From NCBI GenBank assembly GCA_015058275.1, contig SVCQ01000006.1:23233-87232 (forward strand): DNA of 64,000 nucleotides. The letters are read 5' to 3'. The position numbers were made by a program, and so were the translations under genes. The DNA comes from Clostridiales bacterium. Lineage in GTDB: Bacteria; Bacillota; Clostridia; Peptostreptococcales; Anaerovoracaceae. Shown piece after piece: positions 1-8,222 of the stretch. Every line of letters starts with the position of its first letter. The first letter of the stretch is position 1. The notes beneath the pieces are model-generated. The model worked only from the letters and a program-made list of their open reading frames with translations, ran no database searches and had not been told where the DNA came from.

Positions 1-98
1 GTCTCAAAAGCATCAACCTCTTTGTTTGGAATTGTTGTATACTATATTCGGAAGATAATGCAATTGAATAAAGTCGGATTTAAAACCCGGAGGTATCA

Positions 99-1088
99 AT
101 GGTTATCAAAGACTTCTACTACCCGTCGGCAGACGGTCAGACGAGGATACATGCAAAGAGCTGGGAGCCGGATGATGATCCTAAGGCCATAGTCCAGATA
201 GTGCACGGCATGACCGAGTACATCGGCAGATACGATGAGTTCGCGCGCTACCTGGTGGATCACGGATTCATGGTCGTAGGCGAGGACCATCTCGGACACG
301 GCGAGTCCGTCATATCCGATGAGTATCACGGCTTCTTCGGCAAGGACGGCAATGCCTGGGTCATCTCGGACATCCACAGCCTGAGGAAACTCATGAACGA
401 AGAGCATCCTGATCTGCCTTACCTGATGCTGGGACACAGCATGGGCTCGTTCCTTGTCAGGCAGTACATTACCGAACATCACTGCAGCTACGCCAGGGGC
501 TTAAGCGGTGTTGTAGTAATGGGCACGGGCTGGCAGCCTGACGCGGTGCTCAAGGCGGGCATGGCGGTGGCTCAGATGCAGGGACTCAATAAGGTAGGCA
601 AGAGATCCAAGCTGATCGAGGTCATGAGCTTCGGACAGTATCTCAAAAAGATACCTGACGCGCATAGCTTCAACGACTGGCTGACCAAGGACAATGACAT
701 CGTCGACAAGTACAAGGACGATCCGTGGTGCACATTCCACTTCACGCCGAACGCGTTCTTCCACATGTTCGCCGGGATGCTCAAGGCCCACGATACTTCC
801 CGCATGAAGGAGCTTCCTGAGGGAATGCCTCTCCTGCTCACTTCGGGAGCTGAGGACCCTGTAGGCAACTGGGGCGAGGGCGTGCGCAAGGCATACCTTG
901 TCTACCTTGAGAACACCAAGTGCGCGGTGGATATCCGTCTGTACGATGACGACAGACATGAGATACTAAACGAGACAAACCGCGGAGAAGTCTTTGAGGA
1001 CTTAAGGGCCTTCTTCGACAACTGCCTCACGGGATACATGGAGACTTACGGCGTACTGCCTACGGACTATGCAAAGGACGAAGAATAG
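99..1088 (+). CDS. alpha/beta hydrolase, monoacylglycerol lipase / lysophospholipase type
   Basis: Serine hydrolase of the monoacylglycerol-lipase branch of the alpha/beta-hydrolase fold. No signal peptide or membrane segment is visible, so it is probably cytoplasmic. The nucleophile elbow GHSMG puts Ser at about residue 114, HGMTEY near residue 35 is the oxyanion loop, and Asp253 (GAEDPVG) and His287 (DDRHEIL) complete a plausible triad. The 329-residue length is normal for the family. A strong GGAGGT lies directly upstream of the ATG. The next gene begins 8 bases after the stop, so the two are likely co-transcribed. A lipid-ester substrate is inferred from family only. Confidence 0.88.
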   Translation: MVIKDFYYPSADGQTRIHAKSWEPDDDPKAIVQIVHGMTEYIGRYDEFARYLVDHGFMVVGEDHLGHGESVISDEYHGFFGKDGNAWVISDIHSLRKLMNEEHPDLPYLMLGHSMGSFLVRQYITEHHCSYARGLSGVVVMGTGWQPDAVLKAGMAVAQMQGLNKVGKRSKLIEVMSFGQYLKKIPDAHSFNDWLTKDNDIVDKYKDDPWCTFHFTPNAFFHMFAGMLKAHDTSRMKELPEGMPLLLTSGAEDPVGNWGEGVRKAYLVYLENTKCAVDIRLYDDDRHEILNETNRGEVFEDLRAFFDNCLTGYMETYGVLPTDYAKDEE

Positions 1089-1096
1089 GACGGCCG

Positions 1097-1861
1097 ATGG
1101 CGTATGGGGCAGGTCTGATCATAAGAATAGCGGTAGCAGCAGTCATTGCCGTTATCTTCGGTAACGGCAGTGTTGTTGCGTTCAACAGGCTGCCTGCACG
1201 CTGGTTTGAGGACTACGACGAGGCCGATTCGGCCCTGCCGCCGGATGAGAGGCGGACGGTGCTTCCAAAGCGGCTGCTCGAGTCGGACAGCATGGGGCGC
1301 CAGAGATTACCGAGTACCCCGTGGAAGTACGCATTTACCGGATATTTTGCCCTCTGCGGGCTTTATCTTGCGATAAGGGGCAACGGCCTATCCTACGAGA
1401 TATCCGTGCTCTGCGTGCTCTTCATAGTGCTTATGATGGCGATCGCAGACCAGATGTACAAGGTGGTGCCGGATCAGTTCAGCATAATGCTTGCTGTATC
1501 CGCGGCCGCCTTTGTCGAATACCACGACAAGTGGTGGGAGCCTGCCGCAGGCGCGGCGCTCGGGCTCGGAGTATCGCTTGCGATACTGCTTCTTGGCAAT
1601 CTCCTCTTCGGAGCGGGGTCCCTCGGAGGGGCGGATATCAAGTTCTTTGCCTGCATGGGCCTTGTCACCGGGAGGATCGGAATCGCGATCATATTCATAC
1701 TGACAACATTCCTCTTTGCGGCGTACTCAGTCGTGATCATTGCGGGCAGGAGGGGAAGCATCAAAGACAGGAACGCGATGCTGCCTTCGGCATGCGCTGC
1801 GTCGACGATATATTTCCTCTTCCTGTGGAACATAGGAGAGCTGCTGGTACTGGAACTTTAA
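1097..1861 (+). CDS. A24-family prepilin-type peptidase
   Basis: Multi-pass membrane aspartyl protease of the type IV prepilin peptidase family, which removes leader peptides of pilin-like proteins at the cytoplasmic membrane face. The two catalytic aspartates are visible: Asp118 in MAIADQMYKVVPDQ and Asp180 in the GGADIKFFACMG motif. An N-terminal part (about residues 1-90) contains a GNGSVVAFNRLP stretch like the start of the prepilin methyltransferase domain, but no zinc Cys tetrad, so N-methylation is doubtful. No pilin genes are in this window. The stop TAA abuts the truA ATG, indicating an operon. Confidence 0.8.
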   Translation: MAYGAGLIIRIAVAAVIAVIFGNGSVVAFNRLPARWFEDYDEADSALPPDERRTVLPKRLLESDSMGRQRLPSTPWKYAFTGYFALCGLYLAIRGNGLSYEISVLCVLFIVLMMAIADQMYKVVPDQFSIMLAVSAAAFVEYHDKWWEPAAGAALGLGVSLAILLLGNLLFGAGSLGGADIKFFACMGLVTGRIGIAIIFILTTFLFAAYSVVIIAGRRGSIKDRNAMLPSACAASTIYFLFLWNIGELLVLEL

Positions 1862-2635
1862 ATGGCTCAGAACGTACTGATCAAAATAGAATACGACGGG
1901 ACGAACTTCTCGGGCTGGCAGATACAGCCCGATCAGAGGACGGTCCAGGGTGAGATAGAGCACGTGCTCAAATACATCGCGGGCGGGGATGTCCACATAC
2001 ACGGGACGAGCCGCACCGATGCGGGAGTGCATGCGCTCGAGCAGTGCGCGAGCTTTGAATGGGACAATAACATGCCTGTGGAGAAGCTGCCCGAGGTGAT
2101 GAACAGGAGGTTTGGAGCCGGAGGCGCAGGCAGGAGCGGAGCGCCGGGAGACATACGCATCATCTCGGCTGAGGTCATGGATGATGACTTCCACGCGAGG
2201 TATTCCTGCCGGGGCAAGACCTACAGATATGTAATCGACAAGACAGGCGATATATTTGAGCGTAATCGGGCGTTCCAGTTCCCGGGCGCGGGCGATCTGG
2301 ATGTCGAGGCGATGAGGGAGGCGGCCTCGTATATAGTCGGGACACACGACTTCAAATGCTTTGAGACGGCGGGCGGGACTCCGAGGGAGTCCACGGTGAG
2401 GACGGTGTCCGCGCTGGATATCACTGAGGATGAGAACTCGCTGGTCATAGAGATAACGGGAGACGGCTTCCTTTACAACATGGTGAGGATAATCGTCGGG
2501 ACGCTGGTCGAGGCGGGCGACGGGAGGAGGACTCCTGAGAGCGTCGCTGAGGCCATAGAGAGCCGCGACAGGGGCAAAGCGGGCTTCACCGCGCCGCCTC
2601 AGGGGCTGTATCTAAAGGAGATCTACTTCGGATGA
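1862..2635 (+). CDS. truA: tRNA pseudouridine(38-40) synthase TruA
   Basis: Converts uridines 38-40 of the tRNA anticodon stem-loop to pseudouridine. The family signature GTSRTDAGVHA carries the catalytic Asp53, and the N-terminal YDGTNFSGWQ and C-terminal FLYNMVRIIVGTL blocks are typical. The length of 257 residues is normal. The ATG follows the stop of the peptidase gene with no gap, so expression is probably by translational coupling. Its TGA stop is the first three bases of a 106-base repeat that recurs at the scpB stop. Confidence 0.95.
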   Translation: MAQNVLIKIEYDGTNFSGWQIQPDQRTVQGEIEHVLKYIAGGDVHIHGTSRTDAGVHALEQCASFEWDNNMPVEKLPEVMNRRFGAGGAGRSGAPGDIRIISAEVMDDDFHARYSCRGKTYRYVIDKTGDIFERNRAFQFPGAGDLDVEAMREAASYIVGTHDFKCFETAGGTPRESTVRTVSALDITEDENSLVIEITGDGFLYNMVRIIVGTLVEAGDGRRTPESVAEAIESRDRGKAGFTAPPQGLYLKEIYFG

Positions 2636-2738
2636 GATCCTAAATGCTTTCTTCATTCACAACGGCGTTGCCGTGATGATGAAAGCATTGATCTTCGGAG
2701 GCTGGGCTCCTTCGATAACTGCTTCGCTCAGGATGACA
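2633..2738 (+). repeat. 106-base dispersed repeat, copy 1
   Basis: Identical except for one base (C/T) to 4561-4666. It begins with the TGA stop of truA, contains a long near-perfect hairpin (ATGCTTTCTTCAT paired with ATGATGAAAGCAT around an inner CAACGGCGTTG palindrome), and ends in TTCGCTCAGGATGACA, a motif common in dispersed intergenic repeats of Bacillota. Confidence 0.9.
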
Positions 2739-2850
2739 CACGGAGGTGCGTTCAGGGTGTCAGGCGGAAGCGCTGCGCGGTGTAAAATCGCCAGTCGCGC
2801 GCGGAGTTGCCATTACCATTACGGATGCGTTACGTCGTCAGAGATGCTTA

Positions 2851-2889
2851 TGTTGTAAGAATCGGGACTAGGATCTGATTTTTACAACA
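2851..2889. repeat. inverted repeat TGTTGTAAG-N21-TTTACAACA, unit 1
   Basis: Nine-base arms separated by exactly 21 bases. It is followed by two more units with the same arms and the same spacing. The spacer starts AATCGGGA, as in unit 3. Confidence 0.8.
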
Positions 2890-2932
2890 AATCAACTTGT
2901 TGCAGCCTTATCCGACCTCATTTCGGGCCTAA

Positions 2933-2971
2933 TGTTGTAAGATTTCAATCGTAGATATCATTCTTACAACA
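2933..2971. repeat. inverted repeat TGTTGTAAG-N21-CTTACAACA, unit 2
   Basis: Perfect nine-base arms with a 21-base spacer. This is the best palindrome of the three. Confidence 0.8.
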
Positions 2972-3065
2972 GAATCGGCTATTTGTTTGTAAAAAGAGAC
3001 TCACACCTCAATTATTGCAACACCGCCCGCCTATACGCTCATTTTCAGGGCGTATATTCCATAAT

Positions 3066-3104
3066 TGTTGTAAGAATCGGGATCAACCTCGAAATTTTAC
3101 AACA
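3066..3104. repeat. inverted repeat TGTTGTAAG-N21-TTTACAACA, unit 3
   Basis: Same arms and spacing as units 1 and 2. The spacer shares AATCGGGA with unit 1 but otherwise differs. Confidence 0.8.
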
Positions 3105-3188
3105 TATCGATTTGAGATCCTTCGCTTCGCTCAGGATGACAGGAGCGCTCAGGATGACAATCAGCATAGAAACGAAAGGGATAATTAA

Positions 3189-3947
3189 TTGTATAAAGTC
3201 AGGATAGACAAATTCGAGGGTCCGTTCGACCTGCTCGTATATCTCCTGGAGAATGCCAGGATGGATATTTACGATATCAAAGTCGCGGAGATAACAAGGC
3301 AATACATCAACTATCTCAAGGAGATGGAGGATCTTAATATAGAAGTGGACACCGAGTTCATCGTGCTTGCGGCTGTGCTCATCAGGATGAAGTCGCACAT
3401 GCTGCTGCCGAGGATGAACGAGGAGGGCGAGCTCGAGATCGTGGAGGATCCTCGTCTCGAACTCCAGGGCAGGCTGATCGAGTACATACGTATCAAGAAG
3501 GCTGCCGAGTTCCTGCAGGCGGCTGAGGAGTACAATCTCGCGGTCCACGAGAAGCCTGCCGAGGATATGTCCGCGTATATAAACGAGCCGGACGAGATAC
3601 TCAAGGCTTCGGACGAACAGCTCGTGAACGCTTTCATACTCTTCCTGACCCGCAAAAAGAAGATCGAGGAGGTGTCCAGGCGCTACCAGAGGGTAAGGAG
3701 GCGCAAGGAGACGATCGAGGCGAGGATCAAGGACATGACGGACGTGCTAGAGCGCAAGTTCAAGGCCGGCAAGGGCAAGGTGCTCTTTACGGAGCTTCTT
3801 CCTGAGGATGCCGACAGATACGATGTGACACTGAGTTTTATGTCGCTGCTCTCGATGATCAGGAATCAGGGCTACGACGCAGAGCAGAAGGAAAACTTCG
3901 GCGAGATAAAAGTTATCAAGAAGGAGACAGCAGATGTACAGCAATAA
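3189..3947 (+). CDS. scpA: segregation and condensation protein A
   Basis: Kleisin subunit that bridges the SMC dimer and binds ScpB in the bacterial condensin complex. The N-terminal IDKFEGPFDLLVYLLE and AEITRQYINYLKEM blocks are diagnostic, and the C-terminal winged helix is present (VTLSFMSLLSMIRNQGY). At 252 residues it is full length. The start is TTG at 3189, supported by AAAGGG about 10 bases upstream and by alignment of the N terminus to the family. The 3' end overlaps scpB by 14 bases, the usual coupled arrangement. Confidence 0.93.
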   Translation: MYKVRIDKFEGPFDLLVYLLENARMDIYDIKVAEITRQYINYLKEMEDLNIEVDTEFIVLAAVLIRMKSHMLLPRMNEEGELEIVEDPRLELQGRLIEYIRIKKAAEFLQAAEEYNLAVHEKPAEDMSAYINEPDEILKASDEQLVNAFILFLTRKKKIEEVSRRYQRVRRRKETIEARIKDMTDVLERKFKAGKGKVLFTELLPEDADRYDVTLSFMSLLSMIRNQGYDAEQKENFGEIKVIKKETADVQQ

Positions 3948-4563
3948 GACCATGAAATCCGCTCTCGAGACCATGATGTTCATGTGGGGAGAGCCGCTCG
4001 AGGTAAAGGACGCAGCCGAAGTGCTCGAGGCAGATAAGAAGGAAGTCAGGGAACTGTTCAAAGAGCTGCAGGCAGAGTACGAGCAGGAAGGCCGCGGGAT
4101 ACGCATCAGAGAGGTCGACGATGCCTTCGGCTTTGTCACTTATGTGGAGAACGACATCTTCGTAAAGAAGCTTTGCACTCCTGTCAGGGTAAGGAGACTG
4201 TCCCAGGCTGCGCTTGAGGTACTCGCCATAATCGCATACCGTCAGCCTGTCACCAGATCTGAGATCGATTCGATCAGAGGCATCAAGAGCGAGAGGGTCA
4301 TCGACGGACTCATCGACAAGGGCCTCGTCGAGGTGACCGGAAGGTCCGAGGGCGTCGGCAGACCGCTCATCTACTCCACGACAAAGGAGTTCCTGAGGAA
4401 GTTCGGCTTCACGTCTCTCAAAGATCTGCCGGAGGTACCTGAGTACGAAGAGATGAGGCGCGAGCGCGAGGAGGAGGGCTACGGCCAGATGGCCATGGAT
4501 TTCGAAGGAACGGAAACAGACGACAGTCATTCTGAGGAGCGCAGCGACGAAGAATCTCGGTGA
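3934..4563 (+). CDS. scpB: segregation and condensation protein B
   Basis: Partner of ScpA in the SMC-ScpAB complex, with two winged-helix domains. Typical blocks are MMFMWGEPLEVKDAAEVL, LSQAALEVLAIIAYRQPVTR and GRPLIYSTTKEFLRKFGF. The family core ends near residue 195. The last residues (HSEERSDEESR) are encoded by a dispersed intergenic repeat of the CATTCTGAGGAGCGCAGCGA type, and the TGA itself is the first codon of the 106-base repeat. The C terminus therefore appears to have been rewritten by repeat insertion without damaging the domain. Confidence 0.93.
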   Translation: MYSNKTMKSALETMMFMWGEPLEVKDAAEVLEADKKEVRELFKELQAEYEQEGRGIRIREVDDAFGFVTYVENDIFVKKLCTPVRVRRLSQAALEVLAIIAYRQPVTRSEIDSIRGIKSERVIDGLIDKGLVEVTGRSEGVGRPLIYSTTKEFLRKFGFTSLKDLPEVPEYEEMRREREEEGYGQMAMDFEGTETDDSHSEERSDEESR

Positions 4564-4666
4564 GATCCTAAATGCTTTCTTCATTCATAACGGCGTTGCC
4601 GTGATGATGAAAGCATTGATCTTCGGAGGCTGGGCTCCTTCGATAACTGCTTCGCTCAGGATGACA
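4561..4666 (+). repeat. 106-base dispersed repeat, copy 2
   Basis: Matches 2633-2738 in 105 of 106 positions and again begins with the stop codon of the upstream gene (scpB). Confidence 0.9.
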
Positions 4667-4683
4667 GGTAGAGGAATAGTATA

Positions 4684-5385
4684 ATGCGAATAAATCAGTA
4701 TATTGCATCGGCCGGTGTCTGCAGCAGGCGCAGGGCCGATGAGCTTATTGAAGAAGGCCGTGTAAAGGTCAACGGAGAAGTCCTCAAAGCGATGGGTTAC
4801 CATGTGGAGGACGGTGATGTCGTGGAGGTCGACGGGACAAGGATCGAGCCTGAGTCAAAGAAGGTATATTACCTCCTTAACAAGCCTGAGGGATATGTGA
4901 CATCGACAGCCGACAAGGAGGGCAGGCCTGTAGTGACAGAGCTGGTGCCCGACAGCATCCGAGTGTTTCCGGTCGGGAGGCTCGACTACAATACATCCGG
5001 ACTTCTCATACTCACAAACGACGGGGAGCTCTCCAACAAGCTCATGCATCCGTCGCACGAATTCAGCAAAAAATATCTCGTAAGGGCTGCCGGTATAGTC
5101 GGCATCAATGAGGCCAAAAGACTCGAAAAGGGAGTGGACATAGGCGGCTTTGTGACTTCGCCTGCGGAGGTGCATCTCATCAGGCACGACCGCAACTCGA
5201 CCCTCGCGGAGATAACGATACACGAGGGTAAGAACCGACAGGTCAGACGCATGTTCAAGGCGATTGGCCACCCTGTGCTCGAGCTCTGCCGCACGGGACT
5301 TGGAGATCTGACCATAGGCAAGCTGGCGCTGGGGCAGTGCCGCAAGCTCAGCCCGGCCGAGGTCGAATATTTAAAGAGGGTATAA
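4684..5385 (+). CDS. rluB: RluB/RsuA-family rRNA pseudouridine synthase
   Basis: Pseudouridine synthase acting on rRNA. An N-terminal S4 RNA-binding domain (INQYIASAGVCSRRRADELIEEG, residues 3-60) is followed by the catalytic domain with the GRLDYNTSGLLILTNDG motif; the Asp in that motif is the catalytic residue. The motif GKNRQVRRMFKAIGHPVLEL near residue 180 is standard. At 233 residues it is full length. The scpAB-rluB order is common in Clostridia. Assignment to RluB rather than RsuA or RluE rests on gene context, so target position is inferred. Confidence 0.9.
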   Translation: MRINQYIASAGVCSRRRADELIEEGRVKVNGEVLKAMGYHVEDGDVVEVDGTRIEPESKKVYYLLNKPEGYVTSTADKEGRPVVTELVPDSIRVFPVGRLDYNTSGLLILTNDGELSNKLMHPSHEFSKKYLVRAAGIVGINEAKRLEKGVDIGGFVTSPAEVHLIRHDRNSTLAEITIHEGKNRQVRRMFKAIGHPVLELCRTGLGDLTIGKLALGQCRKLSPAEVEYLKRV

Positions 5386-5393
5386 GAGACTGA

Positions 5394-6584
5394 ATGACGT
5401 TTTATTATGGTGCGCTCCAGATCTCGATCTGGGCTGACATATGTGTATCGATGACATTCGCCGCGGTATATCTGGGCGGCACGGGGCATTCCAACGCGGC
5501 CATAGGCATAATCCTTGCCGCAGGCAATCTCCTCGGGGCTACTCTCGGTCCGTGGATATCCTCTGCCATCGACAAACACCGCGAGATCACTCCGGTCAGG
5601 CTGATGCCGTACATCATCGGGGCAAGAGCAATAGCGATAGCCGTGATCTTCGCAGATGCCGGGGGCGGCTGGCTCACGGATATTTTTTATGTCCTTTTCA
5701 TGGCCATGAGCCTCTGCGCCAACACTCTCATACTCAAGATATACGTCGATGCCGATTACAGCGGAGTGCACATAGACTTCGGCATAGGAAGGGGCCTCGG
5801 CTCCGCCGCTTATGTCGTCGTGTCCTCGCTTCTGGGCATCATAGTCAGGAATACATCGGTCAGGGCCATAATATGGGCAGGCATCATCATATGGGTGTAT
5901 CAGGTGGCGGCGTTCATCCTGTTCAGGATGAAGCTCAAAAGCGCTGCAGCGGGCGCGATCTCAGCTGCGCCTTTGCCGGGCGAGAAGGGCAGCGCGCAGG
6001 CCTCCGGGCTTATCCGCTTCGCAGCAGACAACAAAAGGTTCTGCCTGCTCCTGCTTGGCATATTCCTGGTGTTCTATTCCCACAGCACCCTGGGCAGCTT
6101 CATGATCAATGTTGTGGAGAATGTAGGCGGCGACACAGGGGACATGGGCTTCATGAACGCTTTCATGGCCCTTGTGGAGATACCGGCCGTGATGTTCTAC
6201 ACTAAGTTCTTCGGCAGCAAGGACCGCCGCAGGATACTCCGCATCGCCTTCATATTCTTTGCTTTCAAAGCCATAGGCGCAGCTCTTGCAACTAACCTTG
6301 CCATGCTGGCAGCTGCGATGGTCATGCAGGCTCCGTCGTTCGGTCTGTACACTCCGGCCATAGTGCTGTATACAAGCGAGGTGGTCAGGCATGAGGACTC
6401 GGCCAAGGCTCAGAGCCTGGTGTTCTCGATGACGACGCTGGGGAGCGTGTTTGCGAGCCTTGTAAGCGGGGCTCTTTTGGACCGCGTATCCGTAAGGATG
6501 ACGATGGCAATAGCGGCTGCAGTGTGTGTAGCAGGTACGGCTGTCGCTATCATGAGCATACAAAAGAAGCCTTCGGAGCAGTAG
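5394..6584 (+). CDS. MFS transporter (sugar/nucleoside permease-like)
   Basis: Integral membrane carrier of about 12 transmembrane segments over 396 residues. The N-terminal segment FYYGALQISIWADICVSMTFAAVYLGGTG and paired six-helix halves fit the major facilitator fold, in the style of PPP-family or oligosaccharide:H+ symporter-like permeases. No substrate residues can be identified. It starts 8 bases after rluB and ends in front of a bidirectional terminator that it shares with the converging liv operon. Confidence 0.75.
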   Translation: MTFYYGALQISIWADICVSMTFAAVYLGGTGHSNAAIGIILAAGNLLGATLGPWISSAIDKHREITPVRLMPYIIGARAIAIAVIFADAGGGWLTDIFYVLFMAMSLCANTLILKIYVDADYSGVHIDFGIGRGLGSAAYVVVSSLLGIIVRNTSVRAIIWAGIIIWVYQVAAFILFRMKLKSAAAGAISAAPLPGEKGSAQASGLIRFAADNKRFCLLLLGIFLVFYSHSTLGSFMINVVENVGGDTGDMGFMNAFMALVEIPAVMFYTKFFGSKDRRRILRIAFIFFAFKAIGAALATNLAMLAAAMVMQAPSFGLYTPAIVLYTSEVVRHEDSAKAQSLVFSMTTLGSVFASLVSGALLDRVSVRMTMAIAAAVCVAGTAVAIMSIQKKPSEQ

Positions 6585-6606
6585 ATACATCTTTAAAGAA
6601 TAAAGC

Positions 6607-6645
6607 AGGCAGCTCGCAGCGTTATGACTGCGAACTGCCTTTTTG
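6607..6645. terminator. bidirectional rho-independent terminator
   Basis: The 13-base stem AGGCAGCTCGCAG / CTGCGAACTGCCT has one mismatch and an 8-base loop, followed by TTTTT on the + strand. It lies between the converging MFS and livF genes. Confidence 0.85.
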
Positions 6646-6662
6646 ATTGTGTGATTCTTAGC

Positions 6663-7367
6663 TTATTCGCCGAGGTAGGCCTGCTGGACGCGTTCGTCGT
6701 TAAGAAGGGCCTTGCCCGGGCCTGCCATCGTGATGACGCCGGTCTCCATTACGTATGCATAATCGGAGATCTCAAGGGCGGCCTTGGCGTTCTGCTCGAT
6801 CAGGAGGATGTTGACTCCGTCCTCCTTGATCTTCTGGATTACGGCAAAGATGTCCTTGATGACCAGCGGCGCGAGTCCAAGCGACGGCTCGTCAAGCATC
6901 AGCAGTTTTGGCTTGGACATCAGCGATCTGGCTACCGCCAGCATCTGCTGCTCTCCTCCGGAGAGCGTCGCGCCGAGCTGCCATGTCCTCTCTGCGATCC
7001 TAGGGAAGAGTTCATATACCCAGTCCCTGTCCCTTGCGATCTCGGCCTTGTCCTTGCGGAGGTAGGCTCCCGCTGCTATGTTCTCGTCCACTGTCAGGTC
7101 AGGGAATATCCTCCTGCCCTCAGGGCAGAGGATGATGCCCTCGCCGACTATGTCCTTGGTCCTCATCGAGGTGATCTCGGTATCGTCCCAGTAGACGTGG
7201 CCGTCCGACTTAGGCACGAGTCCCATGACCGACTTGAGGGTCGTGGACTTGCCCGCGCCGTTGGCCCCGATCAGCGAGATGATCCTGCCGTCAGGCACAT
7301 CGATGTCTATGCCTCTGAGAGCGTGGATGCCGCCGTAGTGTACATTCAGATTTCTGATCGCCAGCAT
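6663..7367 (-). CDS. livF: branched-chain amino acid ABC transporter ATPase LivF
   Basis: One of two cytoplasmic ATPases that drive import of Leu/Ile/Val. Walker A is GANGAGKST, the signature is LSGGEQQMLAVARSLM, Walker B is LLMLDEPSLGLAP. It has the LivF-type N terminus (LNVHYGGIHALRGIDIDV) and a normal length of 234 residues. The ATG overlaps the livG stop (TAATG), so translation is coupled. It is the last gene of the liv operon. Confidence 0.95.
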   Translation of the reverse strand: MLAIRNLNVHYGGIHALRGIDIDVPDGRIISLIGANGAGKSTTLKSVMGLVPKSDGHVYWDDTEITSMRTKDIVGEGIILCPEGRRIFPDLTVDENIAAGAYLRKDKAEIARDRDWVYELFPRIAERTWQLGATLSGGEQQMLAVARSLMSKPKLLMLDEPSLGLAPLVIKDIFAVIQKIKEDGVNILLIEQNAKAALEISDYAYVMETGVITMAGPGKALLNDERVQQAYLGE

Positions 7368-8221
7368 TATTCGTCACCTCCCAGATAAGCTTCTATTACG
7401 GCTGGATTGGCCTGGATCTCCGCAGGAGTTCCGTCGGCAATCTGTCCGCCGTAGTTGAGAACGTAGATGTGTTCGCAGATACCCATGATGACCTGCATGT
7501 GGTGCTCGATCATGAGTATCGAAAGATCGAACTCGTCGCGAATGCGGCCGATGAATCTCATCAGGTCGTCGGACTCCTGCGGGTTCATGCCGGCAGCCGG
7601 CTCATCCAGCAGAAGTATGGAAGGATGGGTCGCAAGAGCTCTGGCGATCTCGAGATGCCTCTGCTTGCCGTAAGGAAGCGAGGTGGACATGTCGTCCCTG
7701 TTGTCGTAGAGATCGACCTTTTTGAGAAGCTCGAGGGCCTCCTCTCTCATGGCCTTCTCCTCCTCGCGGGCCTTCTTCGATCTGAAGGTGGCTCCGAAGA
7801 TGGATTCGCTTTGGTTCATGTGCATCGCTACCATTACGTTCTCGAGCACGGTCATGCCCTTGAAGAGCCTGATGTTCTGGAATGTACGGGCGACGCCGAG
7901 CTTTGTGACCCTGTCAGGGAGCATCGTAAGAGCGCGGGTGTACTTGCCCTGATTGCGTCCTTTGTACTCCTCCTTCATCCTGCCCTGAGGGTGATTCTCG
8001 ATCACGACCTCGCCGTTTATCTCAACAGCACCGTTGGTCGGCTCATACACGCCGGTGATGCAGTTGAACGCGGTGGTCTTGCCGGCACCGTTAGGGCCGA
8101 TGAGACCGACGATCTCATTCCTGTGTACGTCGAGGTTTAAGTTGTCTACCGCGACGACTCCTCCGAACTGCATGGTTATATCCGACAGGCGGAGTACTAC
8201 GGGTCTTGTGTCCTTAGCCAT
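7367..8221 (-). CDS. livG: branched-chain amino acid ABC transporter ATPase LivG
   Basis: Second ATPase of the Liv importer. Walker A GPNGAGKTT, Walker B ILLLDEPAAGMNP. LivG-specific features are the GVARTFQNIRLFKGMTVLENV block and the C-terminal EIQANPAVIEAYLGGDE. The signature is the slightly altered LPYGKQRHLEIARAL. The ATG at 8221 was chosen because GGAGGG precedes it; an in-frame ATG at 8242 lies inside livM and has no such site. The product is 284 residues. Confidence 0.95.
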   Translation of the reverse strand: MAKDTRPVVLRLSDITMQFGGVVAVDNLNLDVHRNEIVGLIGPNGAGKTTAFNCITGVYEPTNGAVEINGEVVIENHPQGRMKEEYKGRNQGKYTRALTMLPDRVTKLGVARTFQNIRLFKGMTVLENVMVAMHMNQSESIFGATFRSKKAREEEKAMREEALELLKKVDLYDNRDDMSTSLPYGKQRHLEIARALATHPSILLLDEPAAGMNPQESDDLMRFIGRIRDEFDLSILMIEHHMQVIMGICEHIYVLNYGGQIADGTPAEIQANPAVIEAYLGGDE

Positions 8222-8222
8222 A

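Larger units (their letters stand above)
2739..3188. other. repeat-rich intergenic region between truA and scpA
   Basis: No convincing gene. It holds three evenly built inverted repeats (2851-2889, 2933-2971, 3066-3104), then a short TTCGCTTCGCTCAGGATGACA-type repeat at about 3118-3158, and finally the AAAGGG ribosome site for scpA. Confidence 0.7.

Noticed and set aside
2851..3104. CRISPR array
   Set aside because: The units are inverted pairs, not direct repeats; the unit-to-unit distances are irregular, and there are no cas genes.
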